Assembly: GCF_001612615.1 (NCBI RefSeq)
Contig: NZ_BDAU01000040.1
Coordinates: 32,339-96,338 of the forward strand
Direction: 5' to 3'
Length of the DNA stretch: 64,000 nt
Source: Nocardia amikacinitolerans NBRC 108937
Lineage (GTDB): Bacteria > Actinomycetota > Actinomycetes > Mycobacteriales > Mycobacteriaceae
The notes below the pieces were generated by a model that saw only the letters and a list, made by a program, of their open reading frames with translations, did no database searches and was not told the origin of the DNA. The position numbers and the translations under genes are program-made. Of the stretch, positions 17,303-26,978 are shown in pieces (position 1 is the first letter of the stretch; each line of letters opens with the position of its first letter).

Positions 17303-19749
17303 CGGGTCCCCAGCCCCGGAATATTGGACGGGTCGAGGGCAGCGGCCTGCGCGATACGCGCCCCGATGCCACGCAGGCGATCGGCGAATTCGGTACGACG
17401 CGCGATCAATTCGGTGCGGTCCTTGGCCGAGGTGCTGGAGACCGGCCGCAGCAGTCCGTGGTTGTCGGCCAGTTTCAGCGCGCTGCCGAACAGCTCGGTG
17501 GACACCGATTCCGGGCTGTGCAGGCGCTGCTGGAGCAGCATCTGCCTGCCGACCGACACGCATTCGTCGAGGAATTCCTTGCGGTCGATCGCGGCGCCGG
17601 GATCGCGCGCGGCCAGCCGCTCGGCGACGACGAGCTGCGCGTCGAAGAACGAGCGCAGCACGCGGTGGGCCATCATGAACCCGGAGGCGGTGAGCTTCCC
17701 GAGGATGTCGGAGCCGAGGGTGTCCTTGCGGCTGCGTCCGTTCCACTCCGGATCGACGAGCAGCATCTCGGCGGTGATCTGCGTGGTGAATTCCGCGCGG
17801 TCCGGGAAGAAGAACTCGAACTTCAGCAGATCGCGCAGCCGGAACGCCTCGTCCCATCCGGTCCGAAGCTGGTCGGGCGCACCGGAATCCACCGCGGCGA
17901 GGATCGACAATTCCAGGATCGCCCGGTTCACGAACCAGTGCACGGCGCTGTTGCGGTAGAACGCGGCCTCCAGGTGCGCGCCGCTCTCGATCGAGTACAC
18001 CGGCTCCAGACCACCGCGATAGACGGTCACCACCTTGGCCAGCGAAAGCTGTTCCAGCACAACGGCCAGACTGGTTTCCTCGCGCAACGCGTCGAGTTCA
18101 CCGCTCGGCAGGTCGCGCTTCTCGATGTAGCCGAGTACCGGCGCGAGCAGGGCGCACACCTCGCCGAGGGTCAGCGCCCGCTCGTCGACGCCGAGCAGGG
18201 CCAGGGTGACCAGCGAGTTGACGGTGATCGGCGTGACCGCGTTGATCCCGACGGCGATCTCGAAGGCCAGGCGCTGCACGGCCTTTCGCTCCCGCTCCAG
18301 CGTCTCCGGATCGGTGTCGGCGATCGGCTCGGCGACCGACTCGGTGTGGTGCAAGGGAATCGAGACGCGCGGCGGGGTGAGCGGGTCGCCGTGCGCGGCC
18401 AGCCGGTCGCGGGCCGAGAGCGGCGCGCCGAAGCGGACGTAGACGCGGCCCGCCGAATGCTGCTGGCTGCGGATGTAGCGCGCCAGCCAGGTCAGTCCCT
18501 CCGGTTTCTTTGTCCCGCCCGCCTGTTCGGTGGCGATGGCGCCGAGTTCGTTGAGTCGCTCGTAGGTGATCGAGACCGGAACGAGCATCACGTCGTCGAC
18601 GCGGTCGGCGCGCACCGCGGCGGCGAGGAAGTTGAGCAGGCCGTAGCGCGGCGGGCGCAGTTTGCCGGTGCGGGTGCGCCCGCCCTCGAAGTACCACTCC
18701 AGGTTGAAGCGTTTGGCGACCAGGTAGGCGAAGTACTCCTCGACCACCGCCTTGTAGACCTCGTCGTCGCCGAAGCTGCGCCGGATGAACACCGTGCCGG
18801 TGCGCCGCGCGATCGGGCCGAGCGGCCAGAACCGCAGATTGGCGCCGCCGATCACGTGGTTGGGCGGGAAGTCGTTGCGGGCCAGCACGTCACCGAGCAC
18901 GAACGCGTCGACGTAGGAACGGTGCGAGGGCAGGAAGACCAGCGGATAGCGGCGATTGAGCGCGCGCAGCGCGGCGAGGCCGGACTCCTCGGTGTCGACC
19001 TTCCATGTCGAGGCGTGCACCGGGCGCATGGCCTGGGTGAACAGATCCGAGACCGTCCGGCTCTGCGCGGCGACCAGTTCGTTGAGCGCTTTCTCCGCGC
19101 GGCGGTACACCTCCTGCGGATCCGCGCCGATCTGGTCGGCGATCAGTTCCAGCCTGCGCAGGAAGTCGGGGGAGTCGAGGATCTCCTCGGCCACCAGCCG
19201 GGGCACCTTGTATCTGTCGCCGATGATGGAACGCTCCGCGCGTTCCAGCGCGACCACCGCGGCGCGCAGGATGGCGCGGGCGAACGGCTCGGCCGTACCC
19301 GCCGCGTGCAGCGCGGAGGCCTCGGGGTTGTTGGCGCGCAACTCGCTCAGCAACGCGGGTTGCCCGGTCAGGATGACGTGCCGGTCCGGCGATTTGCGCA
19401 CCAGCTTGCGCTGGGCCATCCAGTGCGGTTTGCGGGGATTGGTCAGCATCGCGAGATCGGCGAAGGTCATCCGGCGGACGCCGTCGCGCTCGGGCGGCAG
19501 CCACAGCACCCGGATCGGCACGACAAGCGGGTCGTCGCGGCGACCGATCAGCCGGTCCGCGATCGCGCCCGCGTCCAGGTCGAGCTGGGTGATCGGCGCG
19601 TCGGTGCCGATCTCCTTGGCGATGCCGCCGTCGCCGAGCCAGGCGCCGACCAGTTGGCGCTCGACACCGGAGGTGGCGTCCACCAGTGCCACCACCGAAT
19701 GGGGCGCGGTAGCTGACTTCGTCGGCGAGCCGCCGCGGTGCTCGATCAT
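17299..19749 (-). CDS. plsB2: Glycerol-3-phosphate 1-O-acyltransferase (PlsB2)
   Basis: Membrane-associated enzyme for the first acylation of glycerol-3-phosphate; 816 residues, the usual length. Motifs: FLPSHRSYVDAFVLGDVLARN (HX4D), GTVFIRRSFGDDEVYKAV, YFEGGRTRTGKLRPPRYGLL and DDVMLVPVSITYERL. The start is ATG 19749 with GGAGGGAAGA upstream; ATG 19785 would add 12 residues. It is the first gene of a two-gene operon and plsC overlaps its stop, so both acylation steps are coupled. It is divergent from the siderophore gene mbtI. Confidence 0.94.
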   Translation of the reverse strand: MIEHRGGSPTKSATAPHSVVALVDATSGVERQLVGAWLGDGGIAKEIGTDAPITQLDLDAGAIADRLIGRRDDPLVVPIRVLWLPPERDGVRRMTFADLAMLTNPRKPHWMAQRKLVRKSPDRHVILTGQPALLSELRANNPEASALHAAGTAEPFARAILRAAVVALERAERSIIGDRYKVPRLVAEEILDSPDFLRRLELIADQIGADPQEVYRRAEKALNELVAAQSRTVSDLFTQAMRPVHASTWKVDTEESGLAALRALNRRYPLVFLPSHRSYVDAFVLGDVLARNDFPPNHVIGGANLRFWPLGPIARRTGTVFIRRSFGDDEVYKAVVEEYFAYLVAKRFNLEWYFEGGRTRTGKLRPPRYGLLNFLAAAVRADRVDDVMLVPVSITYERLNELGAIATEQAGGTKKPEGLTWLARYIRSQQHSAGRVYVRFGAPLSARDRLAAHGDPLTPPRVSIPLHHTESVAEPIADTDPETLERERKAVQRLAFEIAVGINAVTPITVNSLVTLALLGVDERALTLGEVCALLAPVLGYIEKRDLPSGELDALREETSLAVVLEQLSLAKVVTVYRGGLEPVYSIESGAHLEAAFYRNSAVHWFVNRAILELSILAAVDSGAPDQLRTGWDEAFRLRDLLKFEFFFPDRAEFTTQITAEMLLVDPEWNGRSRKDTLGSDILGKLTASGFMMAHRVLRSFFDAQLVVAERLAARDPGAAIDRKEFLDECVSVGRQMLLQQRLHSPESVSTELFGSALKLADNHGLLRPVSSTSAKDRTELIARRTEFADRLRGIGARIAQAAALDPSNIPGLGTR

Positions 19750-20016
19750 CGATGTTCTTCCCTCCGCAGGTGACGCTTCCTTCATTCAAGCCTGCCGCGC
19801 CGCTGTGCGCAGGCACTCCGCGCGGCGAGTTCGATTCCGGTGCGGTGAACGCGGACGGTGGGCGGCCCTCGAACGCGGGCGCGGCGAGCGGGAAGTGGCG
19901 GTTGCGGGGAGCAGGCGGCGGGGCGTTCGACGGTCGTTGCGGCCGGATAACCGGTGTCGCCCTGGGCATTTGCCCAATTCAGAGATCGTGTGGCCGCGAG
20001 CACACTTTCGCGCTGC

Positions 20017-20035
20017 GCAGGTAATGCTAACCTTA
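20017..20035 (+). promoter_or_regulatory. Iron box 1 (DmdR/IdeR-like) upstream of mbtI
   Basis: GCAGGTAATGCTAACCTTA matches about 14 of 19 positions of the IdeR/DmdR consensus TTAGGTTAGGCTAACCTAA. It lies 39 bases before the TTG start, in the plsB2-mbtI divergent region. Iron-loaded repressor here would block salicylate synthesis. Confidence 0.65.
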
Positions 20036-20045
20036 CCTCCTTGAG

Positions 20046-20064
20046 TTAGGTCAGGGTAACCTTT
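20046..20064 (+). promoter_or_regulatory. Iron box 2 (DmdR/IdeR-like) upstream of mbtI
   Basis: TTAGGTCAGGGTAACCTTT matches about 15 of 19 consensus positions. It ends just before the GGAGGA ribosome site of mbtI. With box 1 the centres are 29 bases apart, so two repressor dimers could bind on related helix faces. Confidence 0.75.
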
Positions 20065-20073
20065 GGAGGATCG

Positions 20074-21387
20074 TTGTCGACCACGGACGAGCGCTTGCGC
20101 GTTGAGTATGTGACCGATCCGGCGGCAGCGATGTCACGGCTGGCGGCGGCGGATCGATTCGGCGAGTACGTGATGTACGAACGTCCGGGGGAGTGGGTGT
20201 TCGCGGCCGATCCGATCGGCAGCATCGAACTCGACGTGCGCGAACTGCGCGTCACCTGGGAGGGAAAGACCACCACCACGAGCTGGACGGGCACGCCCGC
20301 GCGGGCTCTGGACGAGGCACTCGGCCTGCTGCCGCTGGACGGCCGCCGCGCCTACGGCTGGATCGGGTTCGAGTTCTGCGCGTGGGCGTTGGACGCGACC
20401 GCGCACCTGGACGAGCGGACGCCCTTGGCGCACCTGATGATTCCGCGCATCGAAGTGCGCGTGGACGAATCTGGTATCCGCGTCTCGGGCGCGACGCCGA
20501 GTGAGACCGGTGACATCCACGATCTCATCGCCGAAGCGCAGGGCAGCGAGCTGCCGACGCCGCACCCGGCCGACATCCGGGTGGACCCGACCGGCTACCG
20601 CGAGCGGGTCGCGGAGGCGGTCGAGGAAATCCGTTCCGGCCGTTACCAGAAGGTCATCCTGTCCAGGAAGGTCGAGCTGCCGTTCGCGGTCGACGTGCCT
20701 GCCACCTACCGGCTCGGCCGGGCGAACAACACGCCCGCCCGCTCTTTCCTGCTGCGGCTGGGCGGTCTCGAAGCCGCGGGCTTCAGCCCCGAGCTGGTCG
20801 CCTCCGTCGACGACGAGCGGGTGGTCACCACCGAGCCGCTTGCGGGCACCCGCGCCTTCGGGCTCGGCGAGGACATCGACATGGCGGCCCGCGCCGACCT
20901 GGTCAGCGACCCGAAAGAGATCGTGGAGCACGCCATTTCGGTGCAGACCTCGTTCGCCGAGATCAGCGCGGTCGCCGATCCCGGTACGCCCGTGGTGTCC
21001 GACTTCATGGCGGTGCGCGAGCGCGGCAGCGTGCAGCACCTGGCCTCCACCGTGCGCGGCAGGCTGGCCGCCGACCGCTCCAGCTGGGACGCGCTCGAGG
21101 TGCTCTTCCCCTCGGTCACGGCGTCCGGCATCCCCAAGCGCGAGGGCGTCGACTCGGTCTTCCGCCTGGACGGTGCGCCGCGCGGGCTGTACTCCGGTGC
21201 GGTGGTGACGATCTCGCCGACCGGCGCGATGGAGGCCACGCTGGTGCTGCGCGCGGTTTACCAGACGACCGAGGGCGCGTGGCTGCGCGCGGGCGCGGGC
21301 ATCGTCGGACAGTCGCGCCCCGAGCGGGAATTCGAGGAGACCTGCGAAAAGCTCGGCAGCGTAGCGCCGTACGTGGTCAAGGCGTAG
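20074..21387 (+). CDS. mbtI: Salicylate synthase (MbtI/NbtS type)
   Basis: 437-residue Mg-dependent chorismate-utilising enzyme converting chorismate to salicylate via isochorismate, the first step of mycobactin/nocobactin-type siderophores. Motifs: YRERVAEAVEEIRSGRYQKV, RSFLLRL, FSPELVASV, TEPLAGTRAFG, DPKEIVEHAISV, VQHLASTVRGRL, LFPSVTASGIPK, GLYSGAVVTIS and RAGAGIVGQSRPEREFEET. TTG 20074 has GGAGG 4-5 bases upstream, a slightly tight spacing. Two iron boxes precede it, so it should be derepressed in iron starvation. The salicylate feeds the ligase encoded next. Confidence 0.94.
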   Translation: MSTTDERLRVEYVTDPAAAMSRLAAADRFGEYVMYERPGEWVFAADPIGSIELDVRELRVTWEGKTTTTSWTGTPARALDEALGLLPLDGRRAYGWIGFEFCAWALDATAHLDERTPLAHLMIPRIEVRVDESGIRVSGATPSETGDIHDLIAEAQGSELPTPHPADIRVDPTGYRERVAEAVEEIRSGRYQKVILSRKVELPFAVDVPATYRLGRANNTPARSFLLRLGGLEAAGFSPELVASVDDERVVTTEPLAGTRAFGLGEDIDMAARADLVSDPKEIVEHAISVQTSFAEISAVADPGTPVVSDFMAVRERGSVQHLASTVRGRLAADRSSWDALEVLFPSVTASGIPKREGVDSVFRLDGAPRGLYSGAVVTISPTGAMEATLVLRAVYQTTEGAWLRAGAGIVGQSRPEREFEETCEKLGSVAPYVVKA

Positions 21388-21432
21388 CGCACACGGCAAG
21401 CCGAGCGCACGCCGATGTGCGCCGAGACGAAC

Positions 21433-21460
21433 GGGTCGTCCACCATTCGGTGGGCGACCC
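21433..21460. terminator. Hairpin between mbtI and mbtA
   Basis: Stem GGGTCGTCCACC / GGTGGGCGACCC (one G-T pair) with an ATTC loop, between convergent genes. Likely terminator for mbtI and possibly for mbtA. Confidence 0.65.
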
Positions 21461-21625
21461 GTCGTCGTTGATCGGCCTGTGCGCCCGGTGTACCGACTGA
21501 AGGTGGCCTTCATCGTGGTGGGCCGACTGATGGTGACCTTTGGTCGGGTTGCGTGTCCAACCTTTTGTGGACGGCACTGGGGCACAGAGGAGCCGACAAC
21601 AGGCATGTCGAGCCGTGCGGCCGAA

Positions 21626-23233
21626 TTACCGCGCCCGCAGCGCCTTCTTGTCGATCTTGCCGACCGCGGTGATCGGCAATTTGTCCGCCTGCCGCAGCAC
21701 ATCGGGCAACTTGTAGGTGGCGAGGCCGCGATCGGTCAGGAAGGTCTTGATCTCGGCCAAGGTCGGCATCGCGCCGTCGACGACCAGCACCGCGCAGACC
21801 TTCTCGCCGAGCGCCGCGTCCGGCAGTCCGACGGCGGCGGCGTGCCGGACGGCCGGATGGGCGAGCAGATGCTCTTCGAGCTCGTCGCAGGAGATGTTCT
21901 CGCCGCCGCGGTTGATCACGTCCTTGATCCGGCCGGATACCACCAGGTGGCCGGACGGCAGGCGGCGGACCAGGTCACCGCTGCGGTAGTAGCCGTCGGG
22001 GGTGAAGGCACGGGCGTTGTGCTCGGGCGCGCGGTAGTAACCGCGAATCGTGTAGGGGCCCTTGGTGAGCAGCTCGCCCTCCTCGCCCGGTGCGACGTCG
22101 TTGCCTTCACCGTCGACCACCCGCACCTCGTCGGCGGGGGAGAGCGGCCTGCCCTGCGTGGTGTGCAGCAGCTCGGCGGGATCGTCGAGCCGGGTGTAGT
22201 TGAGCAGACCCTCTGCCATGCCGAACACCTGCTGCAAGGTGGCGCCGAGCGCGGGGGTGACCTCGACGGCGTTCACCTCGGCCAGACGCGCGCCGCCGAC
22301 CTGCAGCAGGCGCAGCGAGGCGAGGTCGGCGTCCTCCCATTCGGTTGCCGCGCACCACAACTGGGCCAGCGGCGGCACCACGGCGGTGACCGTGACCCGG
22401 TGCTTCTCGATGGCGGCGAAGGCGTTCTCGGGGCTGGGATCGGTGACGAACGCGACCGCGCCGCCGACGCTCACGGTGCCGAGGATGCCTGGGCAGGCCA
22501 GCGGGAAGTTGTGCGCGGCGGGCAGTGTCGCCAGGTAGACGTCGTCGGCGGTGAGCTCGCACACCGCGGCGCTCGCGGTGGCGTTGTAGGCGTAATCGTC
22601 GTGCGTGCGGGCGATCAGCTTCGGCAGGCCGGTGGTGCCGCCGGAGACCAGCATCAGCGCGATGTCGCTCGGGTCGACCTCCGGTAGTGAGTCACCCTCG
22701 CGGGGCACCGAATTCAGATCGGTGAACGCACCGGGCTCGCCGAGTACGAGGACATGGCGCAGGCTCGCCACGGACTCCTGCACCGTCGCGGCCAGTTCCC
22801 GGTAGTCGAAATCGCCGTGCTTGTCGACGATGACGTATCCCACTGCCTCGGAAAGCGCCGCGAGATGCTCGATCTCGGCCCTGCGGTGCGCGGGCAGCGT
22901 CAGCACCGGGATGATGCCCGCGCGCAGCAGACCGAAAAGCACCGTCATGAACTCGGGCACGTTGGGCAGCTGCACGACGACGCGGTCGCCCGGCGCGATG
23001 CCGAGCGCGAGCAGGCCGTGCGCCATCCGATCGGCTTCGGCGTCCACCTCCGCGTAGCTGCGCGCGCCCGCGTCGGTGATCAGCGCGGTGCGGTCCGGCT
23101 CCCGACGCGCGGTCTCGCGCAGCAGATCGCCGAGCGCGCGACCGGTCCAGTAGCCTGCGGCGCGGTAGTTCTCGGCCGCGTCGGCGGGGAACGGGACGTA
23201 GCCCTCTCGGTGGGTGCTGGATGTGGTGGTCAC
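21626..23233 (-). CDS. mbtA: Salicylate-AMP ligase (MbtA type)
   Basis: 535-residue stand-alone adenylation enzyme activating salicylate and loading it on the aryl carrier domain of the adjacent synthetase. Motifs: MLVSGGTTGLPKLIARTH (P-loop), AAHNFPLA (aryl-acid A domains), FGMAEGLLNYTRLDD, YRSGDLVRRLPSGHLVVSGR, KDVINRGGENISCDELE and the catalytic Lys in GKIDKKAL. GTG 23233 is chosen: GAGG lies 6 bases upstream; GTG 23245 is possible. It is divergent from the synthetase with an iron box between. Salicylate rather than 2,3-dihydroxybenzoate is inferred from the adjacent MbtI-type enzyme. Confidence 0.93.
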   Translation of the reverse strand: MTTTSSTHREGYVPFPADAAENYRAAGYWTGRALGDLLRETARREPDRTALITDAGARSYAEVDAEADRMAHGLLALGIAPGDRVVVQLPNVPEFMTVLFGLLRAGIIPVLTLPAHRRAEIEHLAALSEAVGYVIVDKHGDFDYRELAATVQESVASLRHVLVLGEPGAFTDLNSVPREGDSLPEVDPSDIALMLVSGGTTGLPKLIARTHDDYAYNATASAAVCELTADDVYLATLPAAHNFPLACPGILGTVSVGGAVAFVTDPSPENAFAAIEKHRVTVTAVVPPLAQLWCAATEWEDADLASLRLLQVGGARLAEVNAVEVTPALGATLQQVFGMAEGLLNYTRLDDPAELLHTTQGRPLSPADEVRVVDGEGNDVAPGEEGELLTKGPYTIRGYYRAPEHNARAFTPDGYYRSGDLVRRLPSGHLVVSGRIKDVINRGGENISCDELEEHLLAHPAVRHAAAVGLPDAALGEKVCAVLVVDGAMPTLAEIKTFLTDRGLATYKLPDVLRQADKLPITAVGKIDKKALRAR

Positions 23234-23293
23234 GGGCTGCCTCACAAAGTCGGGACGGGTGATTCTCGGACCTAGTAATTAGGGTCTCTTTAT

Positions 23294-23312
23294 GTAGGTT
23301 AGGCAACCCTAT
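23294..23312 (+). promoter_or_regulatory. Iron box 3 in the mbtA-mbtB divergent promoter
   Basis: GTAGGTTAGGCAACCCTAT matches about 15 of 19 positions of the IdeR/DmdR consensus. Placed between divergent starts, one site could control both the ligase and the synthetase. Confidence 0.75.
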
Positions 23313-23385
23313 CTCAGTGCGATACGCTTGCGCCGAGCAGTCTCGATCCGCCGGATGCGGCGGCGACCAAGGAGTACAGCGGCAC

Positions 23386-26300
23386 ATGCAGCCAGCACAG
23401 CGACCGGGGGACGGAGCGGGGAACGCCGCGCACGCGGTGATCGGCCGGGACGAGATCCGCGCCGCGATCGCCGGGCAACTCGGCATCGATATCGACGCGA
23501 TCGCCGACGAGGACGATCTGATCCAGCTGGGCCTGGATTCCATCCGGACCATGAAGCTGGCCGGTGGCTGGCGCAAGCGCGGTGCGGACGTCAACTTCGC
23601 CCAGCTGGCCGCGACGCCGACCGTCGCGGAATGGTCCCGGCTGCTCGGTGCGGGTGCTGAAACCGAAGGCGCACCTGACGAGTCGCAAGCCGCGCCGGTC
23701 GAATCCGCCACCGCCACCGACGAATCCGAGCCCTTCCCGCTGGCGACCATGCAGCACGCCTACTGGATCGGCCGCTCCGACGAACAGGACCTCGGCGGCG
23801 TCGCCGCGCACTTGTACGTCGAATTCGATGGCTCCGCGGTCGATCCCGAGCGGCTCGAGCGCGCCGTCGCGGCCTTGGTCGCCGCGCACCCGATGCTGCG
23901 CACCAGGGTGCTGCCGGACGGAACCCAGCAGACCATGCCCGCGCCGGGTCGCCCGGTGTTCTCCGTCGTCGACCTGCGCGGGGAGTCCGCCGAAGCGGCG
24001 GAAGCCGAGCTGGAACGCCTGCGGGACAGCAAGACCCATCAGCGCCTCGATATCGAGGCCGGGCAGGTGCTCGACGTGACGCTCAGCCTGCTGCCCGCCG
24101 ACCGCACCCGCCTGCACCTCGACGTCGACATGCTCGCCGGCGACGCCATGAGCTACCGCGTCCTGATCTCCGACCTGGCCGAGCTCTATCACGGCGGGTC
24201 GCTGCCCGCCGAGACCTACAGCTACCGCCGATACCGCACCGAACGCCAGATCGACGCGGCCGCGCGGGAGCGCGACAAGCAGTGGTGGCAGGAACGGCTG
24301 CCGCGCCTGCCCGGTTCGCCCGAGCTGCCGACCATTCCGGTCAGCGAGCGCGTCGACCCGCATCGGACCGTCCGCTACAACCACTGGCTCGAGCCGGAGG
24401 CCAAGCAGCGGCTGCTCGACGCCGCGCACGCGCGCGGCATCACCCCGGCCATGGCGCTGGCGGCGGTGTTCGCCGAGACCATCGGCGGTTGGTCCGCGCA
24501 GAGCCGATTCCTGTTGAATGTGCCGCTGTTCCACCGCGAGCCGGTGCATCCCGACATCGACCGCGTCATCGGCGATTTCACGTCGTCGATCATGCTCGAG
24601 GTGGACGTCAGCGCGAACATGACGGTCGCCGATCGGGCGCGGGCGTTGCAGCGTTCGATGCACGAAAGCGGCGCGCATACCGCCTATTCCGGCCTCGAGG
24701 TGCTGCGCGACCTTGGCCGCCACCGCGGCGAGCCGGTGCTCGCGCCGATCGTCTACACCAGCGCGCTCAATCTCGGCGAACTGTTCGCCGATTCGGTGAC
24801 CGAGACTTTCGGCGAGCCGGTCTGGATCATCTCGCAGGGCCCGCAGGTGCTGTTGGACGCGCAGGTCACCGAGGTGCGCGGCGGTCTGCTGCTGAACTGG
24901 GACGTGCGCGAATCCGCCTTCCCCGACGGCGTGATCGAGGCGATGTTCACCAGCTACACCGACGCCATCACCCGGCTCGGCGCGGGCGAAGCGGGATGGA
25001 ACGCCGAAGCGGCGGTGCGTCTTCCGCTCGCGCAGGCCACCGTGCGCGCGCAGGTGAACGCCACCGACGGACCGGTGACCGGCCGCGCGCTGCACGAGGG
25101 GTTCTTCCAGCACGCCGCCGCGACGCCCGACGCGCCAGCGGTGCTGTGGCAGACCGACGGCGTCGACGGCGGGTGGAGCTACGGCGAACTGGCCGCGCAG
25201 GCGCTGGCCGTGGCCGGTGCGCTGCGGGATCAGGGTGTGCGGCAAGGCGATACGGTCGCGGTGCAGTTGCCGAAGGGCCCGGATCAGATCCTCGCGGTGC
25301 TCGGCGTGCTCGCCTCGGGCGCGACCTACGTGCCGATCGGCTTCGACCAGCCGGTGGGCAGGCGCGCGGAAATCCTGCGCACCGGCGAGGTGGTGGCCGC
25401 GCTCACCGTCGACGGTGCGGACATGGGTCGTCCCGAGATCGCCTGCGTACCGATCTCGCAGGCCAGGCAGCACCCGAATCCGCTTGCCGCGCCCGTGATC
25501 CCGGATACCTCCGCCATCGCCTACGTGCTGTTCACCTCAGGTTCGACGGGTACGCCCAAGGGCGTCGACCTGCCGCACAGCGGCCCGATGAACACCATCG
25601 ACGCGGTGAACGACTGGTTCGACGTCGGTCCGGGTGACCGGGTACTCGGCCTCTCCGCGCTCGAGTTCGACGCCTCGGTCTACGACATCTTCGGCATGTT
25701 CTCGGTGGGCGGCTCCGTCGTCGCGCTGAACCCGAGGCAGCGCGAGGAGGCGACCACCTGGGTGGAGCTGCTGCGGCACTTCCGGGTGACCATCCTCAAC
25801 TGCGTGCCGAGCATGCTCGACATGATCCTGGAGATCGGCGGCGACGAGCTCGGCGACTCGCTGCGCGCGGTGACCCTCGGCGGCGACTGGGTCGGCGCCG
25901 ATCTCGCGCGCAGGCTCGCCGCGCAGGTGCCCGGCTGCCGCTTCTCCGGACTGGGTGGCGCGACCGAGACGTCCATCCACAACACCATCTGCGAGGTCAG
26001 CGATCCGCCCGCGCACTGGACGACGGTGCCGTTCGGCGTCCCGCTGCGCAATGTGCGCTGCCGCGTGGTGAATTCGGCGGGACGCGACTGCCCGGACTGG
26101 GTGCCCGGCGAATTCTGGGTCGGCGGCGCGAATGTCGCGGCGGGTTACCGCAACGACCCGGAGCGCACCGCCGAACGGTTCGTGACACACGACGACATCC
26201 GTTGGTACCGCACCGGCGACATGGCCCGCTACTGGCCCGACGGCACGATCGAATTCCTCGGCCGCGCCGACCACCAGGTGCAGATCCGCGGCTACCGCGT

Positions 26301-26910
26301 GGAACTCGGCGAGGTGGAGAGCGCGCTGCGCACCGCGCCGGGTGTCCGGCACGCGGTCGCGGCGGTGGTCGGAAAGGGGGCGCCGAAGCTGGTCGCGGCC
26401 GTCGCCGGATTCCCCGGCAGCACAGTGGATCTGGTCGGCGCGATCTCGGATCTGTTGCCCAGCTACATGATTCCGACCCGCATCGAACTACTGGACGACA
26501 TGCCGCTCACCGACAACGGCAAGCTCGACCGTCGTGCTGTCGTCGCGCTGCTCGAGCCCTCCGCGCAGGACACCGCGGACCTCGCGCCGCGCACGCCGCT
26601 GGAGTCGGCGCTGGCGGCGATCGTCGCCGAGGTGCTCGGCGTGCCCCGCCTCGGCGTGCACGACGACTTCTTCGGGCTCGGCGGCGACTCGGTGCTCGCG
26701 ACGACGGCGATCGCGCGGGTCCGCGAATGGCTCGACGCGGAGCACGCGCTGGTCGCGGACATCCTGGTCGGCCGGACAGTGGCGGGTCTCGCCGAGCGCT
26801 TGCTCGCCAAGGAGGCCGAGGCGGGCACGCCGGACCGGCTGGACGAGGTCGCCAAGCTGTATCTGGAGGTCGCGGCCATGACCGACGAGGAGATCCTCGC
26901 GCAGGCCTGA
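23386..26910 (+). CDS. mbtB: Siderophore non-ribosomal peptide synthetase ArCP-Cy-A-PCP (MbtB type)
   Basis: 1174 residues. Domains: aryl carrier (LIQLGLDSIRTMKL, Ser about 52), cyclisation domain from about 117 with DMLAGDAMS (the Cy DxxxxDxxS motif replacing HHxxxDG), adenylation domain from about 570 (LFTSGSTGTPKGV, FDASVYDIFG, RTGDMARYWPDGTIEFLGR, NGKLDRR) and carrier domain (FFGLGGDSVLATT, Ser about 1102). It should condense and cyclise salicylate with Ser/Thr/Cys to an oxazoline or thiazoline. My reading of the A-domain pocket is D-A-Y-N-T-G-L-I, inferred by eye. No thioesterase follows the last carrier. ATG 23386 has AAGGAG 11 bases upstream; GTG 23317 would start five bases past the iron box. 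Confidence 0.93.
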   Translation: MQPAQRPGDGAGNAAHAVIGRDEIRAAIAGQLGIDIDAIADEDDLIQLGLDSIRTMKLAGGWRKRGADVNFAQLAATPTVAEWSRLLGAGAETEGAPDESQAAPVESATATDESEPFPLATMQHAYWIGRSDEQDLGGVAAHLYVEFDGSAVDPERLERAVAALVAAHPMLRTRVLPDGTQQTMPAPGRPVFSVVDLRGESAEAAEAELERLRDSKTHQRLDIEAGQVLDVTLSLLPADRTRLHLDVDMLAGDAMSYRVLISDLAELYHGGSLPAETYSYRRYRTERQIDAAARERDKQWWQERLPRLPGSPELPTIPVSERVDPHRTVRYNHWLEPEAKQRLLDAAHARGITPAMALAAVFAETIGGWSAQSRFLLNVPLFHREPVHPDIDRVIGDFTSSIMLEVDVSANMTVADRARALQRSMHESGAHTAYSGLEVLRDLGRHRGEPVLAPIVYTSALNLGELFADSVTETFGEPVWIISQGPQVLLDAQVTEVRGGLLLNWDVRESAFPDGVIEAMFTSYTDAITRLGAGEAGWNAEAAVRLPLAQATVRAQVNATDGPVTGRALHEGFFQHAAATPDAPAVLWQTDGVDGGWSYGELAAQALAVAGALRDQGVRQGDTVAVQLPKGPDQILAVLGVLASGATYVPIGFDQPVGRRAEILRTGEVVAALTVDGADMGRPEIACVPISQARQHPNPLAAPVIPDTSAIAYVLFTSGSTGTPKGVDLPHSGPMNTIDAVNDWFDVGPGDRVLGLSALEFDASVYDIFGMFSVGGSVVALNPRQREEATTWVELLRHFRVTILNCVPSMLDMILEIGGDELGDSLRAVTLGGDWVGADLARRLAAQVPGCRFSGLGGATETSIHNTICEVSDPPAHWTTVPFGVPLRNVRCRVVNSAGRDCPDWVPGEFWVGGANVAAGYRNDPERTAERFVTHDDIRWYRTGDMARYWPDGTIEFLGRADHQVQIRGYRVELGEVESALRTAPGVRHAVAAVVGKGAPKLVAAVAGFPGSTVDLVGAISDLLPSYMIPTRIELLDDMPLTDNGKLDRRAVVALLEPSAQDTADLAPRTPLESALAAIVAEVLGVPRLGVHDDFFGLGGDSVLATTAIARVREWLDAEHALVADILVGRTVAGLAERLLAKEAEAGTPDRLDEVAKLYLEVAAMTDEEILAQA

Positions 26911-26918
26911 CGTGGTTT

Positions 26919-26950
26919 CCCGTCGCCCCGTTTCCGATCGGGGCGACGGG
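26919..26950 (+). terminator. Terminator after the NRPS gene
   Basis: Perfect 12-bp stem CCCGTCGCCCCG / CGGGGCGACGGG with an 8-base loop, 9 bases past the stop codon. Confidence 0.85.
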
Positions 26951-26978
26951 TCGCGCTTCCAGGACTAAACTTCCCGAC

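Noticed and set aside
23314..25473. Minus-strand 719-codon open frame opposite the NRPS gene
   Set aside because: Shadow of the Cy and A domains; His/Arg/Gly-rich with no family motifs.
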